Shown: positions 43,158 to 52,081 of the stretch, piece after piece
Position numbering within the stretch: position 1 is the stretch's first letter
Layout of the letters: every line of letters begins with the position of its first letter
NCBI GenBank assembly: GCA_017397845.1
Contig: JAFQHU010000025.1
Location: 1-64,000, forward strand
Length of the DNA stretch: 64,000 nucleotides
Source: Clostridia bacterium
Lineage (GTDB): Bacteria > Bacillota > Clostridia > Oscillospirales > Acutalibacteraceae
Direction of reading: 5' to 3'
Notes under the pieces: model-generated
What the model saw: the letters and a program-made list of their open reading frames with translations, nothing else
Database searches by the model: none
What the model was told of the DNA's origin: nothing
Made by a program: the position numbers and the translations under genes

Positions 43158-43188
43158 TAGGGGGCATCGACGATGCCCCCATTGATTT
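43158..43188. terminator. Hairpin between the lysis cassette and ktrA
   Basis: A perfect 10-bp stem GGGGGCATCG/CGATGCCCCC between two convergent transcripts, with a moderate T-rich foot on each side. Confidence 0.7.
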
Positions 43189-43838
43189 TATCTTAGTCTT
43201 TTTATTTTCTGAACATCCGCTATTACTATCAGCTTCGTTCCCTTTTCCAAAGGGGACGTAGGCTCAATTTCAGTAACCACAGCCTCTCCCTTTTTTATAG
43301 CAACAACATTTACGGAATATTTTTTACGTAAACTCAGCTCTACCAGATTTTTTCCAACCCATTCATCCTTTACATCGAGTTCAATCATAGAAATGTCCTC
43401 AGAAAGTTCCATCATTTCTGCAAAACCCGACGAAAGCAGATTTCTGGCAAGTCTTATACCCGATTCCTTTTCAGGGAATATTACCCTGTCTGCACCCACA
43501 CGCAAGAAAATTTTGCGATGCATTTCCGTGCTGCATTTTACAATAACCTCTTTTACTCCCGCTTCCTTGCATAAAGTAATCGCCATAACCGTAGCCTCAA
43601 GACTGTTTGACATAGCAATAATTGCAGTATCCACATCTGCCATCCCAAGCTGTTCAAAGGCATCCGCATCCGTAACATCAGCACATTTACACAAAGGCAG
43701 CACATTTATAAGTGAACTGATAACATTCATGTCATCATCCACCGCCAAAACCTCTGCACCGCTTTTGACAAGCTCCTGTGCCACTGCTATACCGTATCTT
43801 CCCATTCCTAAAACCGCATAGGTTTTTTGTATACTCAT
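43188..43838 (-). CDS. ktrA: KtrA-like potassium channel regulator (single RCK)
   Basis: A 216-residue RCK protein. RCK_N with Rossmann motif YAVLGMGRYGIAVAQEL and the nucleotide-binding acidic end VLAVDDD, then RCK_C (MIELDVKDEWVGKNLVELSL...). It binds ATP/NADH and gates the KtrB pore. The start at 43838 follows GAAAGGAG. It is the last gene of a four-gene operon. Confidence 0.9.
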   Translation of the reverse strand: MSIQKTYAVLGMGRYGIAVAQELVKSGAEVLAVDDDMNVISSLINVLPLCKCADVTDADAFEQLGMADVDTAIIAMSNSLEATVMAITLCKEAGVKEVIVKCSTEMHRKIFLRVGADRVIFPEKESGIRLARNLLSSGFAEMMELSEDISMIELDVKDEWVGKNLVELSLRKKYSVNVVAIKKGEAVVTEIEPTSPLEKGTKLIVIADVQKIKRLR

Positions 43839-43866
43839 AATTTTTTCTCCTTTCGGTATATCCCGA

Positions 43867-45222
43867 TTAGCCAACACTTATTTCTTCTTCGGGACATCTG
43901 ACCGTATTAAGATTTTCTTTTCTTAAATTAAAAGCAACAGCCAGCGAAATAGGTCCGACTCTGCCGAGATACATGGTTATCATAATTATAATTTTGCCTA
44001 CAGTGTCTAAAGCTGAAGTAAGATTCCTCGTAAGACCTACAGTTGCGGTGGCACTTACTGTTTCGTAAACCACATCCAAAGCATCCGCATCCGTAACTGC
44101 AGAAAGAAGCACAGTGGAAACAGCCATAATTCCGAAAGACATAACAGTCACCGAAAGGGCCTTTCTCACGGTACGGACAGAAATTGCCCGCGAAAAAATC
44201 TCCGTACTGTTTTTATTGCGTATTGCCGAAAAAGCAGCAATTAACAGCACCGCAAAAGTCACTGTCTTTATGCCGCCTGCAGTTCCTACGGGTGAGCCAC
44301 CTATAAACATAAGAAGCAAACAAACCATTGCGGAAGAATCCGTAAGGTTTTCCTGAGGTACTGTGGCAAAGCCCGCCGTTCTGGTGGTAACGGACTGGAA
44401 AAGCGAAAACTGTATTTTTTCAAATATATTAAAGCTTCCCACCGTAGAATTATTGCTGTATTCAAAAATGAAAATAAGCACTGCCCCCGAAAAAATAAGT
44501 ACCGCTGTGGAGACGATGGCAAGTTTACTTTGAAGAGTAAGAAAACGGAAAAGCTTTCTTCCTCGGTGTTTTTTCAGAACTCGGATAACATCCCACCATA
44601 CTATATAACCTATACCACCCATAATAATAAGTGCACAGGTGACCAAATTAATAACAGGATTTGTAACATACGAACAAAGGCTTTCGCTTCCGATAATATC
44701 TATACCTGCATTACAAAAGGCTGAAACAGAATTAAAAACCGAAATCCATATACCTCTCACTCCGTATTCGGGAACAAAAACTGTCATATATAAAAGCGCA
44801 CCTATACCCTCAATAACAGCCGTACCCGCAAAAACTCTCCTCACAAAAGCCGAAAGCCCCGAAAGAGTATTCAGATTAAAAGCATCCTGAATAAGCACAC
44901 TGTCATTTAAACCGAACCTTTTATTTATTATAAGCATAATGCCTGACATTACCGTAATAATACCAAGACCGCCCGCCTGTATAAGCAAAAGGATTACTGT
45001 CTGACCGAAAACGCTCCAGGTATCTGCAGTTGTCACGGTGACGAGACCTGTAACACAGGTAGAAGTAACGGCGGTAAAAAGTGCGTCAATATAAGGCACA
45101 GCCTCACCGGTAGCACTGCTTAAGGGTAAAGAGAGAAGTATACTTCCCACGATAACAGCGCAAATGAAGCTAAGCATTATGATATGGGTTGTAGAAAGAG
45201 TTATTTTCTTTGACTGTTTCAT
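43867..45222 (-). CDS. ktrB: KtrB-like potassium uptake protein
   Basis: A 451-residue TrkH/KtrB-family protein with four pore repeats, recognised by selectivity-filter loops (TSTCVTGLVT, SVSAFCNAGIDI, TRTAGFATV, SATATVGLTR). Forms the K+(Na+) pore with KtrA. Start at 45222 (AAGGTGT upstream); the open frame upstream overlaps the trkH gene and was rejected. The first start lies 14 bases after trkH. Confidence 0.92.
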   Translation of the reverse strand: MKQSKKITLSTTHIIMLSFICAVIVGSILLSLPLSSATGEAVPYIDALFTAVTSTCVTGLVTVTTADTWSVFGQTVILLLIQAGGLGIITVMSGIMLIINKRFGLNDSVLIQDAFNLNTLSGLSAFVRRVFAGTAVIEGIGALLYMTVFVPEYGVRGIWISVFNSVSAFCNAGIDIIGSESLCSYVTNPVINLVTCALIIMGGIGYIVWWDVIRVLKKHRGRKLFRFLTLQSKLAIVSTAVLIFSGAVLIFIFEYSNNSTVGSFNIFEKIQFSLFQSVTTRTAGFATVPQENLTDSSAMVCLLLMFIGGSPVGTAGGIKTVTFAVLLIAAFSAIRNKNSTEIFSRAISVRTVRKALSVTVMSFGIMAVSTVLLSAVTDADALDVVYETVSATATVGLTRNLTSALDTVGKIIIMITMYLGRVGPISLAVAFNLRKENLNTVRCPEEEISVG

Positions 45223-45235
45223 ATAAGACACCTTT

Positions 45236-46678
45236 TTATTTCTTTGCCCAGGTTGATGCAGAAAGAGTAAGAATGATGGGATAAATCTCAAGTCTTCCGA
45301 AAAGCATAGACATTGAAAGAACGATCTTTGAAAAAGCAGAAAAATCCGCATAGCTTCCTGCGGGACCCGCAATACCGAAAGCGGGACCTATATTATTGAA
45401 GCAGGCAGAAACTGCCGAAACGGTAGTTTCTATATCAAAACCGTTGAATCCTATTATAAACACAAATGCACAGAAAAGCATGGTATATACAGCAAGGTAA
45501 GAATTGACAGAGGTAAGAGTACTGCTGTCGAGACTTTTACCCTCAAAACGGCTGACCTTGACACTTCTGGGATGAAGCAGTCTTTGGAGCTCTGTTTTTA
45601 TAATTTTGTACAGCATTACCACTCTTGCCACTTTGATACCGCCGGCAGTAGAGCCGGCACAGCCGCCGATAAACATAAGCAACAGAAGAATCAGCTTTGA
45701 GAAATTCGGCCAAAGATTAAAGTCCGCCGTAGCATAGCCTGTGGTGGTAATAATGGACGAAACCTGAAAGAAAGCCTGTCTCAGCGTTTCTGATAGGCTG
45801 TCATAAAAAGGAGCGATATTTATTCCTATGAGAATTACAGAAACAGCCACTATAGAAACATAAACCCACAGTTCAGAGCTTTTCAGCACAGATTTTATCT
45901 TTTTAAGTAAAATGAGGTAATACAGATTGAAATTTACACCGAAAGCGAGCATAAATATGCCCACTACCCACTGTATATACGGATTATATGCGCCTATGCT
46001 GAGTGCACGCGAAGAAAAGCCACCGGTACCCGCCGTGCCAAAAGCGTGAACCAAAGCTTCAAAAAGATTCATACCGCCGAAAAGAAGGAAAACTGTCTCA
46101 GCCAAAGTGAGAACTATATAAATGACATAAAGTATACGGGTTGTCTGCCTTATTTTCGGCACAAGCTTTCCGACAACCGGACCCGGCACCTCCGCTCTCA
46201 AAATGTGAATCGATCTGTCCGAAAGGGAGGGAATAATCGCCATTACAAAAACAAGAACACCCATACCGCCTACCCAATGAGTAAAGGAGCGCCACATCAA
46301 AAGACCTTTGCTCATGCTTTCCACATCGGTCAGAATTGATGCACCTGTAGTGGTAAAACCACTCACAGTTTCAAAAAAAGCATCAATATATGAGGGGATC
46401 TCTCTGCTGAGGAAAAAAGGTAAAGCACCCACAGCCGAAAGAGCAAGCCAGGAAAGTGCAGTTATAACGAAGCCCTCTTTAGCATAGATAGTTTTCAGTC
46501 CGGGTTTAAAAATTTTCGTAAGCAAAAAGCCCGAAAGAAGTGCGATCGCGATGGAAACACCTATACTCACAGCTACCGCTTCTCCGTAAATAAGTGCGGT
46601 TACGAGAGGCAAAAGCATCAGCCCAGCCTCAACCATTACCACCTTACCTACCACATATAATACCATTCGTCTGTTCAT
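45236..46678 (-). CDS. trkH: TrkH-like potassium uptake protein
   Basis: A 480-residue SKT pore protein with TrkH-type loops (VSGFTTTGASI, FGTAGTGGFSSR, IITTTGYATADF, CFNNIGPAFG) and the HWVGGMGVLVF segment typical of TrkH rather than KtrB. It works with the two-domain TrkA encoded just upstream (15 bases). Together with ktrBA this gives two K+ systems in one operon. Confidence 0.93.
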   Translation of the reverse strand: MNRRMVLYVVGKVVMVEAGLMLLPLVTALIYGEAVAVSIGVSIAIALLSGFLLTKIFKPGLKTIYAKEGFVITALSWLALSAVGALPFFLSREIPSYIDAFFETVSGFTTTGASILTDVESMSKGLLMWRSFTHWVGGMGVLVFVMAIIPSLSDRSIHILRAEVPGPVVGKLVPKIRQTTRILYVIYIVLTLAETVFLLFGGMNLFEALVHAFGTAGTGGFSSRALSIGAYNPYIQWVVGIFMLAFGVNFNLYYLILLKKIKSVLKSSELWVYVSIVAVSVILIGINIAPFYDSLSETLRQAFFQVSSIITTTGYATADFNLWPNFSKLILLLLMFIGGCAGSTAGGIKVARVVMLYKIIKTELQRLLHPRSVKVSRFEGKSLDSSTLTSVNSYLAVYTMLFCAFVFIIGFNGFDIETTVSAVSACFNNIGPAFGIAGPAGSYADFSAFSKIVLSMSMLFGRLEIYPIILTLSASTWAKK

Positions 46679-46693
46679 TATCTTTACCGAACC

Positions 46694-48058
46694 TTATCTT
46701 AAAATATCCGACAAATCTCCAAGTCTGTGAGCCGCCGAAGCGAGAACAATCACTCTGTCGCCCTCATTTATGATATCATCACCCGTAGGAATAATAGCGG
46801 TTTTTCTTTCACGGATTATGCCCGCGATAAGAATCCCCTGTTTGAGGGAAAGAGCTTTAATGGGTGTGCCGACAATCCTTGCACCCTTTCTTACATTGAA
46901 TTCTATGGCCTCGGCTTTGCCCTCCATAAACTTATAAAGGGTTTCTATATTGCTTCCTGCCGAATTTTCCAAAGCACGTGCGTAGCGGATAATAATGTCC
47001 GCTGTAATGCTTTTGGTGGAAATAACACTGTCGAGGCCCAATTTTTCGCCCATTTTTGTCAGCTCATCACTGTTGATTTTGGTGACAATTTTAGGCACAT
47101 TGAACTCTCCGGCAAAAAGTGAGGTGAGAATGTTTTCTTCATCCATACCTGTCAAAGCCACAAAGGCATCGATGGTACGCAAGCCCTCTTCCATTAGAAC
47201 ATCATGATGCGAGCCGTCACCGTGAATAAGAACTGTTTTCGGCAAAAGCTCACCGAGCTTTATGCAGTTTTCTCTGTTCTTTTCGATTATTTTAACATTA
47301 GTTCCCGTGGCGGAAAGTATTTTTGCCAAATAAAATGCCGTTTTGCTGCCGCCGATAATCATTACATCCTTAACTGCCTTTTTAATCATATCGAGACTTT
47401 TAAGCAGCTTCTGCATATCCGCAGGAGAAGCAACAATGCTAACAATATCCCCTTCACACAGTTCAAAATTACCGTCGGGAATATAAAGCTGACCGCCTCT
47501 GAGCACGGCACCTATAAGAAAATGCTGTTTTTCTCTGTCACGTATTTTGCTGATTTTTTTTCCGACGAGAGCTGAATCTTTTTTCAGTCTTACCTCGATC
47601 ATTTCGAGATTACGTCTGGAAAAATATTCCACCTTGAACGCCGAAGGGATTTTAAGCAGATTGTAAAGCTCCTGTGCCATCGAAAGCTCAGGATTTATGG
47701 ACATTGACAATTCAAACTGTTGACGCATAAAGGAAAGCGAGCGGTCATTATATTCCGGATTTCTGATTCGAGCCACAGTATGCCCTGCGCCCATTTTTTT
47801 GGCAATAAAGCACGAAAGCATATTAAGCTCGTCGGAGCCCGTAACCGCCACAAATATATCACATTCCCCTATTCTCGCTTCTTCCAATGTTTCACAGTCG
47901 GCACCGTTACCGCATACCGCCATTATATCATATACATTGGTTATTTCGTTTATAACATCGGGGTTTTCATCCATCGCCGTAACGTCATGTCCTTCACTTA
48001 CGAGAGCAGATATCACAGCCGTACCGATTTTACCGCAGCCTACAACAATAACATTCAT
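46694..48058 (-). CDS. trkA: TrkA potassium regulator (two RCK modules)
   Basis: A 454-residue protein with duplicated RCK_N/RCK_C modules: NVIVVGCGKIGTAVISAL with VTAMDENPD, then DVMIIGGSKTAFYLAKIL. It binds NAD(H) and controls TrkH. First gene of the trkA-trkH-ktrB-ktrA operon, with promoter 48110-48138 and a ~45-base leader. Confidence 0.94.
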   Translation of the reverse strand: MNVIVVGCGKIGTAVISALVSEGHDVTAMDENPDVINEITNVYDIMAVCGNGADCETLEEARIGECDIFVAVTGSDELNMLSCFIAKKMGAGHTVARIRNPEYNDRSLSFMRQQFELSMSINPELSMAQELYNLLKIPSAFKVEYFSRRNLEMIEVRLKKDSALVGKKISKIRDREKQHFLIGAVLRGGQLYIPDGNFELCEGDIVSIVASPADMQKLLKSLDMIKKAVKDVMIIGGSKTAFYLAKILSATGTNVKIIEKNRENCIKLGELLPKTVLIHGDGSHHDVLMEEGLRTIDAFVALTGMDEENILTSLFAGEFNVPKIVTKINSDELTKMGEKLGLDSVISTKSITADIIIRYARALENSAGSNIETLYKFMEGKAEAIEFNVRKGARIVGTPIKALSLKQGILIAGIIRERKTAIIPTGDDIINEGDRVIVLASAAHRLGDLSDILR

Positions 48059-48109
48059 TTCAAAAAGCCCGACACGGATAATGTCTTCCTTTCATATATA
48101 ATTATAATG

Positions 48110-48138
48110 ATTTTAACTCATTTGTACGGTTTTTGCAA
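48110..48138 (-). promoter_or_regulatory. Promoter of the potassium operon
   Basis: On the minus strand, TTGCAA (48138-48133), a 17-base spacer and TAAAAT (48115-48110). Confidence 0.65.
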
Positions 48139-48148
48139 TAGGTTTTTA

Positions 48149-48184
48149 CAAAAAGAAAACGGCACAGTTTTTCAACTGTACCGT
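48149..48184 (-). terminator. Terminator of the rpsF-ssb-rpsR operon
   Basis: ACGGTACAGTT/AACTGTGCCGT stem (loop GAAA) followed by TTTCTTTTTG on the minus strand. Confidence 0.88.
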
Positions 48185-48198
48185 CCGTATTCTTTTTC

Positions 48199-48444
48199 TT
48201 AGTCAGCTGTATAAGCCATAAGTGCAACCTGACGTGCACGCTTGATAGCTGTGGTGAGTTCACGCTGATGACGTGCGCAGGTGCCTGTTACTCTGCGGGG
48301 AAGGATCTTAGCTCTGTCAGAAGTGAACTTACGGAGCTTCTGAACATCCTTGTAGTCGATTTCTTCAACCTTTTCTACGCAGAATGCACAAACCTTTTTG
48401 CGTGACTTTCTATTAGGGCGATTAGCGCCTTTTTCGTATGCCAT
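48199..48444 (-). CDS. rpsR: 30S ribosomal protein S18
   Basis: 81 residues with the S18 core [41 protein letters not shown]. Two Cys in VCAFCVEK plus one in GTCARH recall the zinc-binding (C+) form. Last gene of the conserved rpsF-ssb-rpsR operon. Confidence 0.97.
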   Translation of the reverse strand: MAYEKGANRPNRKSRKKVCAFCVEKVEEIDYKDVQKLRKFTSDRAKILPRRVTGTCARHQRELTTAIKRARQVALMAYTAD

Positions 48445-48471
48445 GAGTATTTTCCTCCTGTTATATTTTAA

Positions 48472-48906
48472 TTAAAAGGGTAAATCATCATCGTCTGTGA
48501 TTTCTTCGAAATCAGAGGGAACAGCGGTCTGATATGCGGGAGCGGGAGCAGCTGCAGAAACTGCAGGAGCCTGTGTTCCGGTCTCGGCCTTTGAACCGCA
48601 AAAGCTTACTTCTCTGGCAAGAACTTCAAAGGCTGTTCTGTTGTTACCGTTAGTATCCTGATAACTGCGGGTCTGAATAGAACCCTGCACGGCAATCATA
48701 GAACCCTTTGCAAAATATCTGCTGACGAAATTTGCGGTGCTTTCCCATGCTACGATGGTGATGAAGTCTGCCTGTCTTTGTTCACCCTGTTTTTGGTATG
48801 AACGGTCAACAGCAATACGGAAAGTACATACATTCTTTCCTGTGGTGGTGGTGCGAAGTTCAGGGTCCGCAACGAGACGGCCCATAAGTGTTACGCAGTT
48901 AAGCAT
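48472..48906 (-). CDS. ssb: Single-stranded DNA-binding protein
   Basis: 144 residues: OB fold (MLNCVTLMGRLVADPELRTT...FITIVAWESTANFVSRYFAKGS) and an Ala/Pro-rich linker ending in the acidic tip DDDDLPF, which recruits partner proteins. Placement between rpsF and rpsR is universal in Firmicutes. Confidence 0.97.
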   Translation of the reverse strand: MLNCVTLMGRLVADPELRTTTTGKNVCTFRIAVDRSYQKQGEQRQADFITIVAWESTANFVSRYFAKGSMIAVQGSIQTRSYQDTNGNNRTAFEVLAREVSFCGSKAETGTQAPAVSAAAPAPAYQTAVPSDFEEITDDDDLPF

Positions 48907-48918
48907 TTTCGCTCCTCC

Positions 48919-49209
48919 TTACTTTCTGATGGTGAGAACACGGAGAACGCCTTCTGTGATACCGGCAATACGCTCGATTTCAGCAGGAAGAGATGCTGCA
49001 CCTTCATATTTGAAGATCATATATGCGCCCTGTGTTTCGTCATTGATTTCGTAAGCAAGTGTGCGAACGCCACCGTTGCTGCCGAAAGCTTCAGCAGAAG
49101 TGAGAGTGCCGTTTGCTTCAACGAGTGCCTTGAACTTTTCGGTAAGTGCACTTACGCCTTCTTCACCCTTTGCAGTAGAAAATACGAACATAGTCTCATA
49201 TTTGTTCAT
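48919..49209 (-). CDS. rpsF: 30S ribosomal protein S6
   Basis: 96 residues with the S6 pattern MNKYETMFVFST and GVRTLAYEINDETQGAYMIFKYEG. First gene of the operon, with a strong promoter and an 80-base structured leader. Confidence 0.96.
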   Translation of the reverse strand: MNKYETMFVFSTAKGEEGVSALTEKFKALVEANGTLTSAEAFGSNGGVRTLAYEINDETQGAYMIFKYEGAASLPAEIERIAGITEGVLRVLTIRK

Positions 49210-49293
49210 GTCTTTTTACCTCCTTATGGTCTCTGGCCCCGGCTCTCGTCCGGAGCAAGGAATGTCATAATATGCTTTCGCATACCACGACAA
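49210..49293 (-). promoter_or_regulatory. rpsF 5' leader with a stem-loop, possible S6:S18 autoregulatory site
   Basis: Between the likely start near 49293 and the rpsF Shine-Dalgarno lies a G+C-rich stem (GCTCCGG/CCGGGGC, loop ACGAGAG, at 49236-49256) and a smaller GTATGCGAAAGCATA hairpin. rpsF leaders are known to bind S6:S18 in many bacteria. I cannot confirm the consensus here. Confidence 0.45.
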
Positions 49294-49299
49294 TTAAGC

Positions 49300-49328
49300 A
49301 TTATATCAGTAAAAGAGAGCCTTGTCAA
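49300..49328 (-). promoter_or_regulatory. Promoter of the rpsF operon
   Basis: Consensus TTGACA (49328-49323), 17 bases, consensus TATAAT (49305-49300) on the minus strand. Confidence 0.9.
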
Positions 49329-49429
49329 TAGCTTTAACTTAAAATCTTTTGTAGACAAGAAAGCAAAAATAGTGTATAATAACCAAAAGATAAACTTTAT
49401 ATCAATGATAAAAGGATGGCTGACACACA

Positions 49430-50344
49430 ATGAAAAAGCTTATCGCCCTTTTCGGGGCAGCGCTGATACTCTTTTCTTTCGTCTCATGCGGTAAAGAAAA
49501 GTATCTCCTCACTTTCGGAGAGCATATAGTAACCAACGGTCTGTATAACTATTATAAATCCGTTGCTTACGCAGAAAAAAGCGAAAATGCCGATGAAACC
49601 GCCCGTCAGTACTGCCGTGAATATTTGGCAGCAATAAAGCTCATGGAGGACGAAAAAATCACTCTCGGCAGCGAATACAAGCGTCTCGCAGCAGAGAACA
49701 CGGAAAATATTTGGGGTATTTTTTCCGAATATTATAGTAGTATAGGTGTAACCAAGCAGGACATCACCCGTATGCAAACCCACGAAAGCCGCAAACTGCA
49801 GCTCTTGGAGCATTTTTACGGCTCCGCAGGCAAAGATCCGGTAAAGGAAATCGACCTCAAAGAAAGATTCGTGGATATGTATGTGGGATTTAAAGCCATC
49901 GAAGGCAACCTTACGAGAACGAATGATAAGGGAGAAACAGTTCCTCTTACCGAAAAAGAAATCAAAGAAACAGAAAAGCTTTTTGCCTCCATGGCAAAAC
50001 AAATTAACGAAGGCACAGCAACCATAGACGAGCTGAATATACAATACAATGATTCTTTGGGAATAATTGTCACCTCTCCCCTCTCCGTGCTTTTAACCAA
50101 AAATAAGGATCCCATGTACGACGACGGTTTTTTTGCCGATGTGAGTAATATAAACCACGGTAAAGCCGGAGTCATAAAATCCGGTGATTCTGTTTATGTG
50201 ATAGAAAGGCAGACCATTGCCACCGACGACGAGGATGCTTTTATGAATTACCGCACTGAGATTTTAAAGGACATGCGCATGGAAAAAATAGAAAAAAAGC
50301 TGAAAAACCTCATCGGTAAAATGAATATCACAGAAAATTTCTAA
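49430..50344 (+). CDS. SurA-like/PrsA-like extracellular lipoprotein
   Basis: A 304-residue lipoprotein: signal peptide with lipobox FVSC (Cys20), then a helical SurA-N-like region (NGLYNYYKSVAYAEK..., ITLGSEYKRLAAENTENIWGIFSEYYSS) and a C-terminal part resembling a degenerate parvulin domain (TIDELNIQYNDSLGIIVTSP...VIKSGDSVYVIERQT). Likely a foldase or chaperone outside the membrane. The parvulin active residues are not evident. Confidence 0.75.
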   Translation: MKKLIALFGAALILFSFVSCGKEKYLLTFGEHIVTNGLYNYYKSVAYAEKSENADETARQYCREYLAAIKLMEDEKITLGSEYKRLAAENTENIWGIFSEYYSSIGVTKQDITRMQTHESRKLQLLEHFYGSAGKDPVKEIDLKERFVDMYVGFKAIEGNLTRTNDKGETVPLTEKEIKETEKLFASMAKQINEGTATIDELNIQYNDSLGIIVTSPLSVLLTKNKDPMYDDGFFADVSNINHGKAGVIKSGDSVYVIERQTIATDDEDAFMNYRTEILKDMRMEKIEKKLKNLIGKMNITENF

Positions 50345-50416
50345 AAGCAAAAAACTGCCCCGATGAACAATCAGAAATCACATCGGGTGCCGAGCACTGC
50401 TGTTTAAAAAATCAAA

Positions 50417-50443
50417 AGGCTGTTACGTTTCGCGTAACAGCCT
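50417..50443. terminator. Bidirectional terminator between the lipoprotein and peptide 3
   Basis: AGGCTGTTACG/CGTAACAGCCT stem with flanking T-rich feet on both strands. Confidence 0.8.
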
Positions 50444-50458
50444 GATTTAATTTTCAGA

Positions 50459-50557
50459 TTATTCTGTTTCCTCTTCAGTATTATCCTCATTTTTGAAGAG
50501 TGCAACCAACTTCATTATAAAATTTATAAGAGCTTTTATATAATCCATGAAATCCAA
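50459..50557 (-). CDS. Small amphipathic peptide 3 (32 aa)
   Basis: A 32-codon gene starting at TTG 50557, seven bases after a perfect AGGAGG; an internal ATG (50548) is too far from the RBS. The peptide is one hydrophobic helix (MDYIKALINFIMKLVAL) then FKNEDN and a Glu-rich tail. It is a stand-alone transcript with promoter 50594-50622 and terminator 50417-50443. Same layout and helix-tail junction as peptides 1, 2 and 4. Confidence 0.75.
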   Translation of the reverse strand: MDFMDYIKALINFIMKLVALFKNEDNTEEETE

Positions 50558-50593
50558 AGTCGTTCCTCCTCACTTTAATCTGTTTACAAATAC

Positions 50594-50622
50594 AGTATAC
50601 TCTATAATTTTTTAATTGTCAA
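50594..50622 (-). promoter_or_regulatory. Promoter of small peptide gene 3
   Basis: TTGACA (50622-50617), a 17-base A+T-rich spacer and TATACT (50599-50594) on the minus strand. Confidence 0.8.
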
Positions 50623-50758
50623 CAATTTATTAAAAAATAGTTTACAAAAATATACCATTTGTCTATCACAAAAAACATTATACACTATATTATGTGCATA
50701 ATCAATGGCTTTTTGTTTAAATATCTGTTATGGAAGAATTTTTAATTAATAATTTTAA

Positions 50759-51859
50759 TCAGACCTTGGTTTCATCTTTGATTTCTTCGATTTCCTCAGC
50801 CACTTCCTCCGTTATCTCCTCCAAAGCATCTTCGATTGCTTCACCGATTTTTGATGCTTTGCGCTTTTTGAAAAACTTTTTTTCCTTTGCCTCTTCCTTA
50901 TCCTCCGAATGGGAAAGAGCAGGTGTGAATTCAGGAATTTCATGTTTTTCAAAAAGAGGATTTTCGCCCGAACAAATATGTACCGCACCGTTAAGAACAT
51001 GTACCATAACGTTTTTGTGTCTTCCGCCGTATTCACCGTCCAACGTCCAGTCAACTTCACCGTCAAGGCTGGTAACCTTCAGCTTTTTGGTATGAAGGAA
51101 AATGAGAGGCTCACCGTCAAATTTACGCTTTTTAACCTTTAAAAGAGAAGGTATTACTGAAGCGAAATTGATGTTTCTGCACAAAAGCAGCTCAAACACA
51201 CCGTCATTAAGCTTGATTTCATCCGTATCAAAATCGATAAATCCGCCTACAGATGTGGAGTTTGAAATGGCGCCGAAAACGAAAGAATCCTCTATAACGC
51301 CGCCGTCATATTCAACTCTCATCCTATAGCTTTTGATATTGAATGCATCAGGAATTGCCGTAGGAAGATAAGCCAGATATCCGAACTTATTTTTCATCTT
51401 CTGACTTGTGGCATAAGAGGAGCGCGTAAATGCACCGAAGGATGCCACATAGGTAAAGTATCTGTTATTAAAAAGGCCTACGTCATAATCGTTAAGCTGA
51501 CCGCTCATGATAAGATCTGTCGCATCCTTTATATCCTTCGGAATACCCAAAGTAGTGGCAAGGTCGTTTGTGGAGCCTGAGGGAATGTATCCGATAGGAA
51601 CACGGCGCGGCATATCCATGACACCGTTTACCGTTTCGTTAAGAGTGCCGTCACCGCCGCAGCATACTACCATATCATGCTCGTCCAGCTCTCTTTTTAC
51701 GATGTTTGCGGCATCACCCTGACAGGTGGTGGTGCGCACGGTAAATTCATAATCATTCTTTGAAAACTTATCTACAATCTCAAATGTACCTGCTCTGGAT
51801 TTTGTTCTGCCCGCACAGGGGTTTACAATAAGTAAAACCTTTTTTCTTTCGTCACTCAT
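50759..51859 (-). CDS. Diacylglycerol-kinase-family lipid kinase
   Basis: A 366-residue YegS/DgkB-type kinase. LLIVNPCAGRTKSRAG, then the ATP motif CCGGDGTLNETVNGVM, and IGYIPSGSTNDLATTLGIP. It phosphorylates diacylglycerol or a related lipid. An extra ~60-residue C-terminal tail is highly charged (Lys then Glu coil), not usual for the family. Start at 51859 follows AGAAGG; the frame is open further upstream. Confidence 0.9.
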   Translation of the reverse strand: MSDERKKVLLIVNPCAGRTKSRAGTFEIVDKFSKNDYEFTVRTTTCQGDAANIVKRELDEHDMVVCCGGDGTLNETVNGVMDMPRRVPIGYIPSGSTNDLATTLGIPKDIKDATDLIMSGQLNDYDVGLFNNRYFTYVASFGAFTRSSYATSQKMKNKFGYLAYLPTAIPDAFNIKSYRMRVEYDGGVIEDSFVFGAISNSTSVGGFIDFDTDEIKLNDGVFELLLCRNINFASVIPSLLKVKKRKFDGEPLIFLHTKKLKVTSLDGEVDWTLDGEYGGRHKNVMVHVLNGAVHICSGENPLFEKHEIPEFTPALSHSEDKEEAKEKKFFKKRKASKIGEAIEDALEEITEEVAEEIEEIKDETKV

Positions 51860-52022
51860 ACTATAACCTTCTTCTTTTAGCAAAAATAAAAAATTATTAA
51901 TTTCTTTAAATGATTTTATCACTTTATTTTTGTAATGTCAAATAAATATTCAAAAGATAATCAAATCTTGTTATTTATGAAATATAGTTAACAGTTTGTT
52001 GATTTTTAGAGCAGGGTAACGC

Positions 52023-52067
52023 AAAAAAAGAAGGGTCTGCTGCTCATCTTAGCACAACAGACCCTTC
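52023..52067 (-). terminator. Terminator of small peptide gene 4
   Basis: GAAGGGTCTG/CAGACCCTTC stem followed by seven T on the minus strand. Confidence 0.85.
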
Positions 52068-52081
52068 ACTTTTAACTGAAA

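Noticed and set aside
41642-43190. Complete prophage around the lysis genes
   Set aside because: No integrase, structural, replication or attachment-site sequences are seen on either side.
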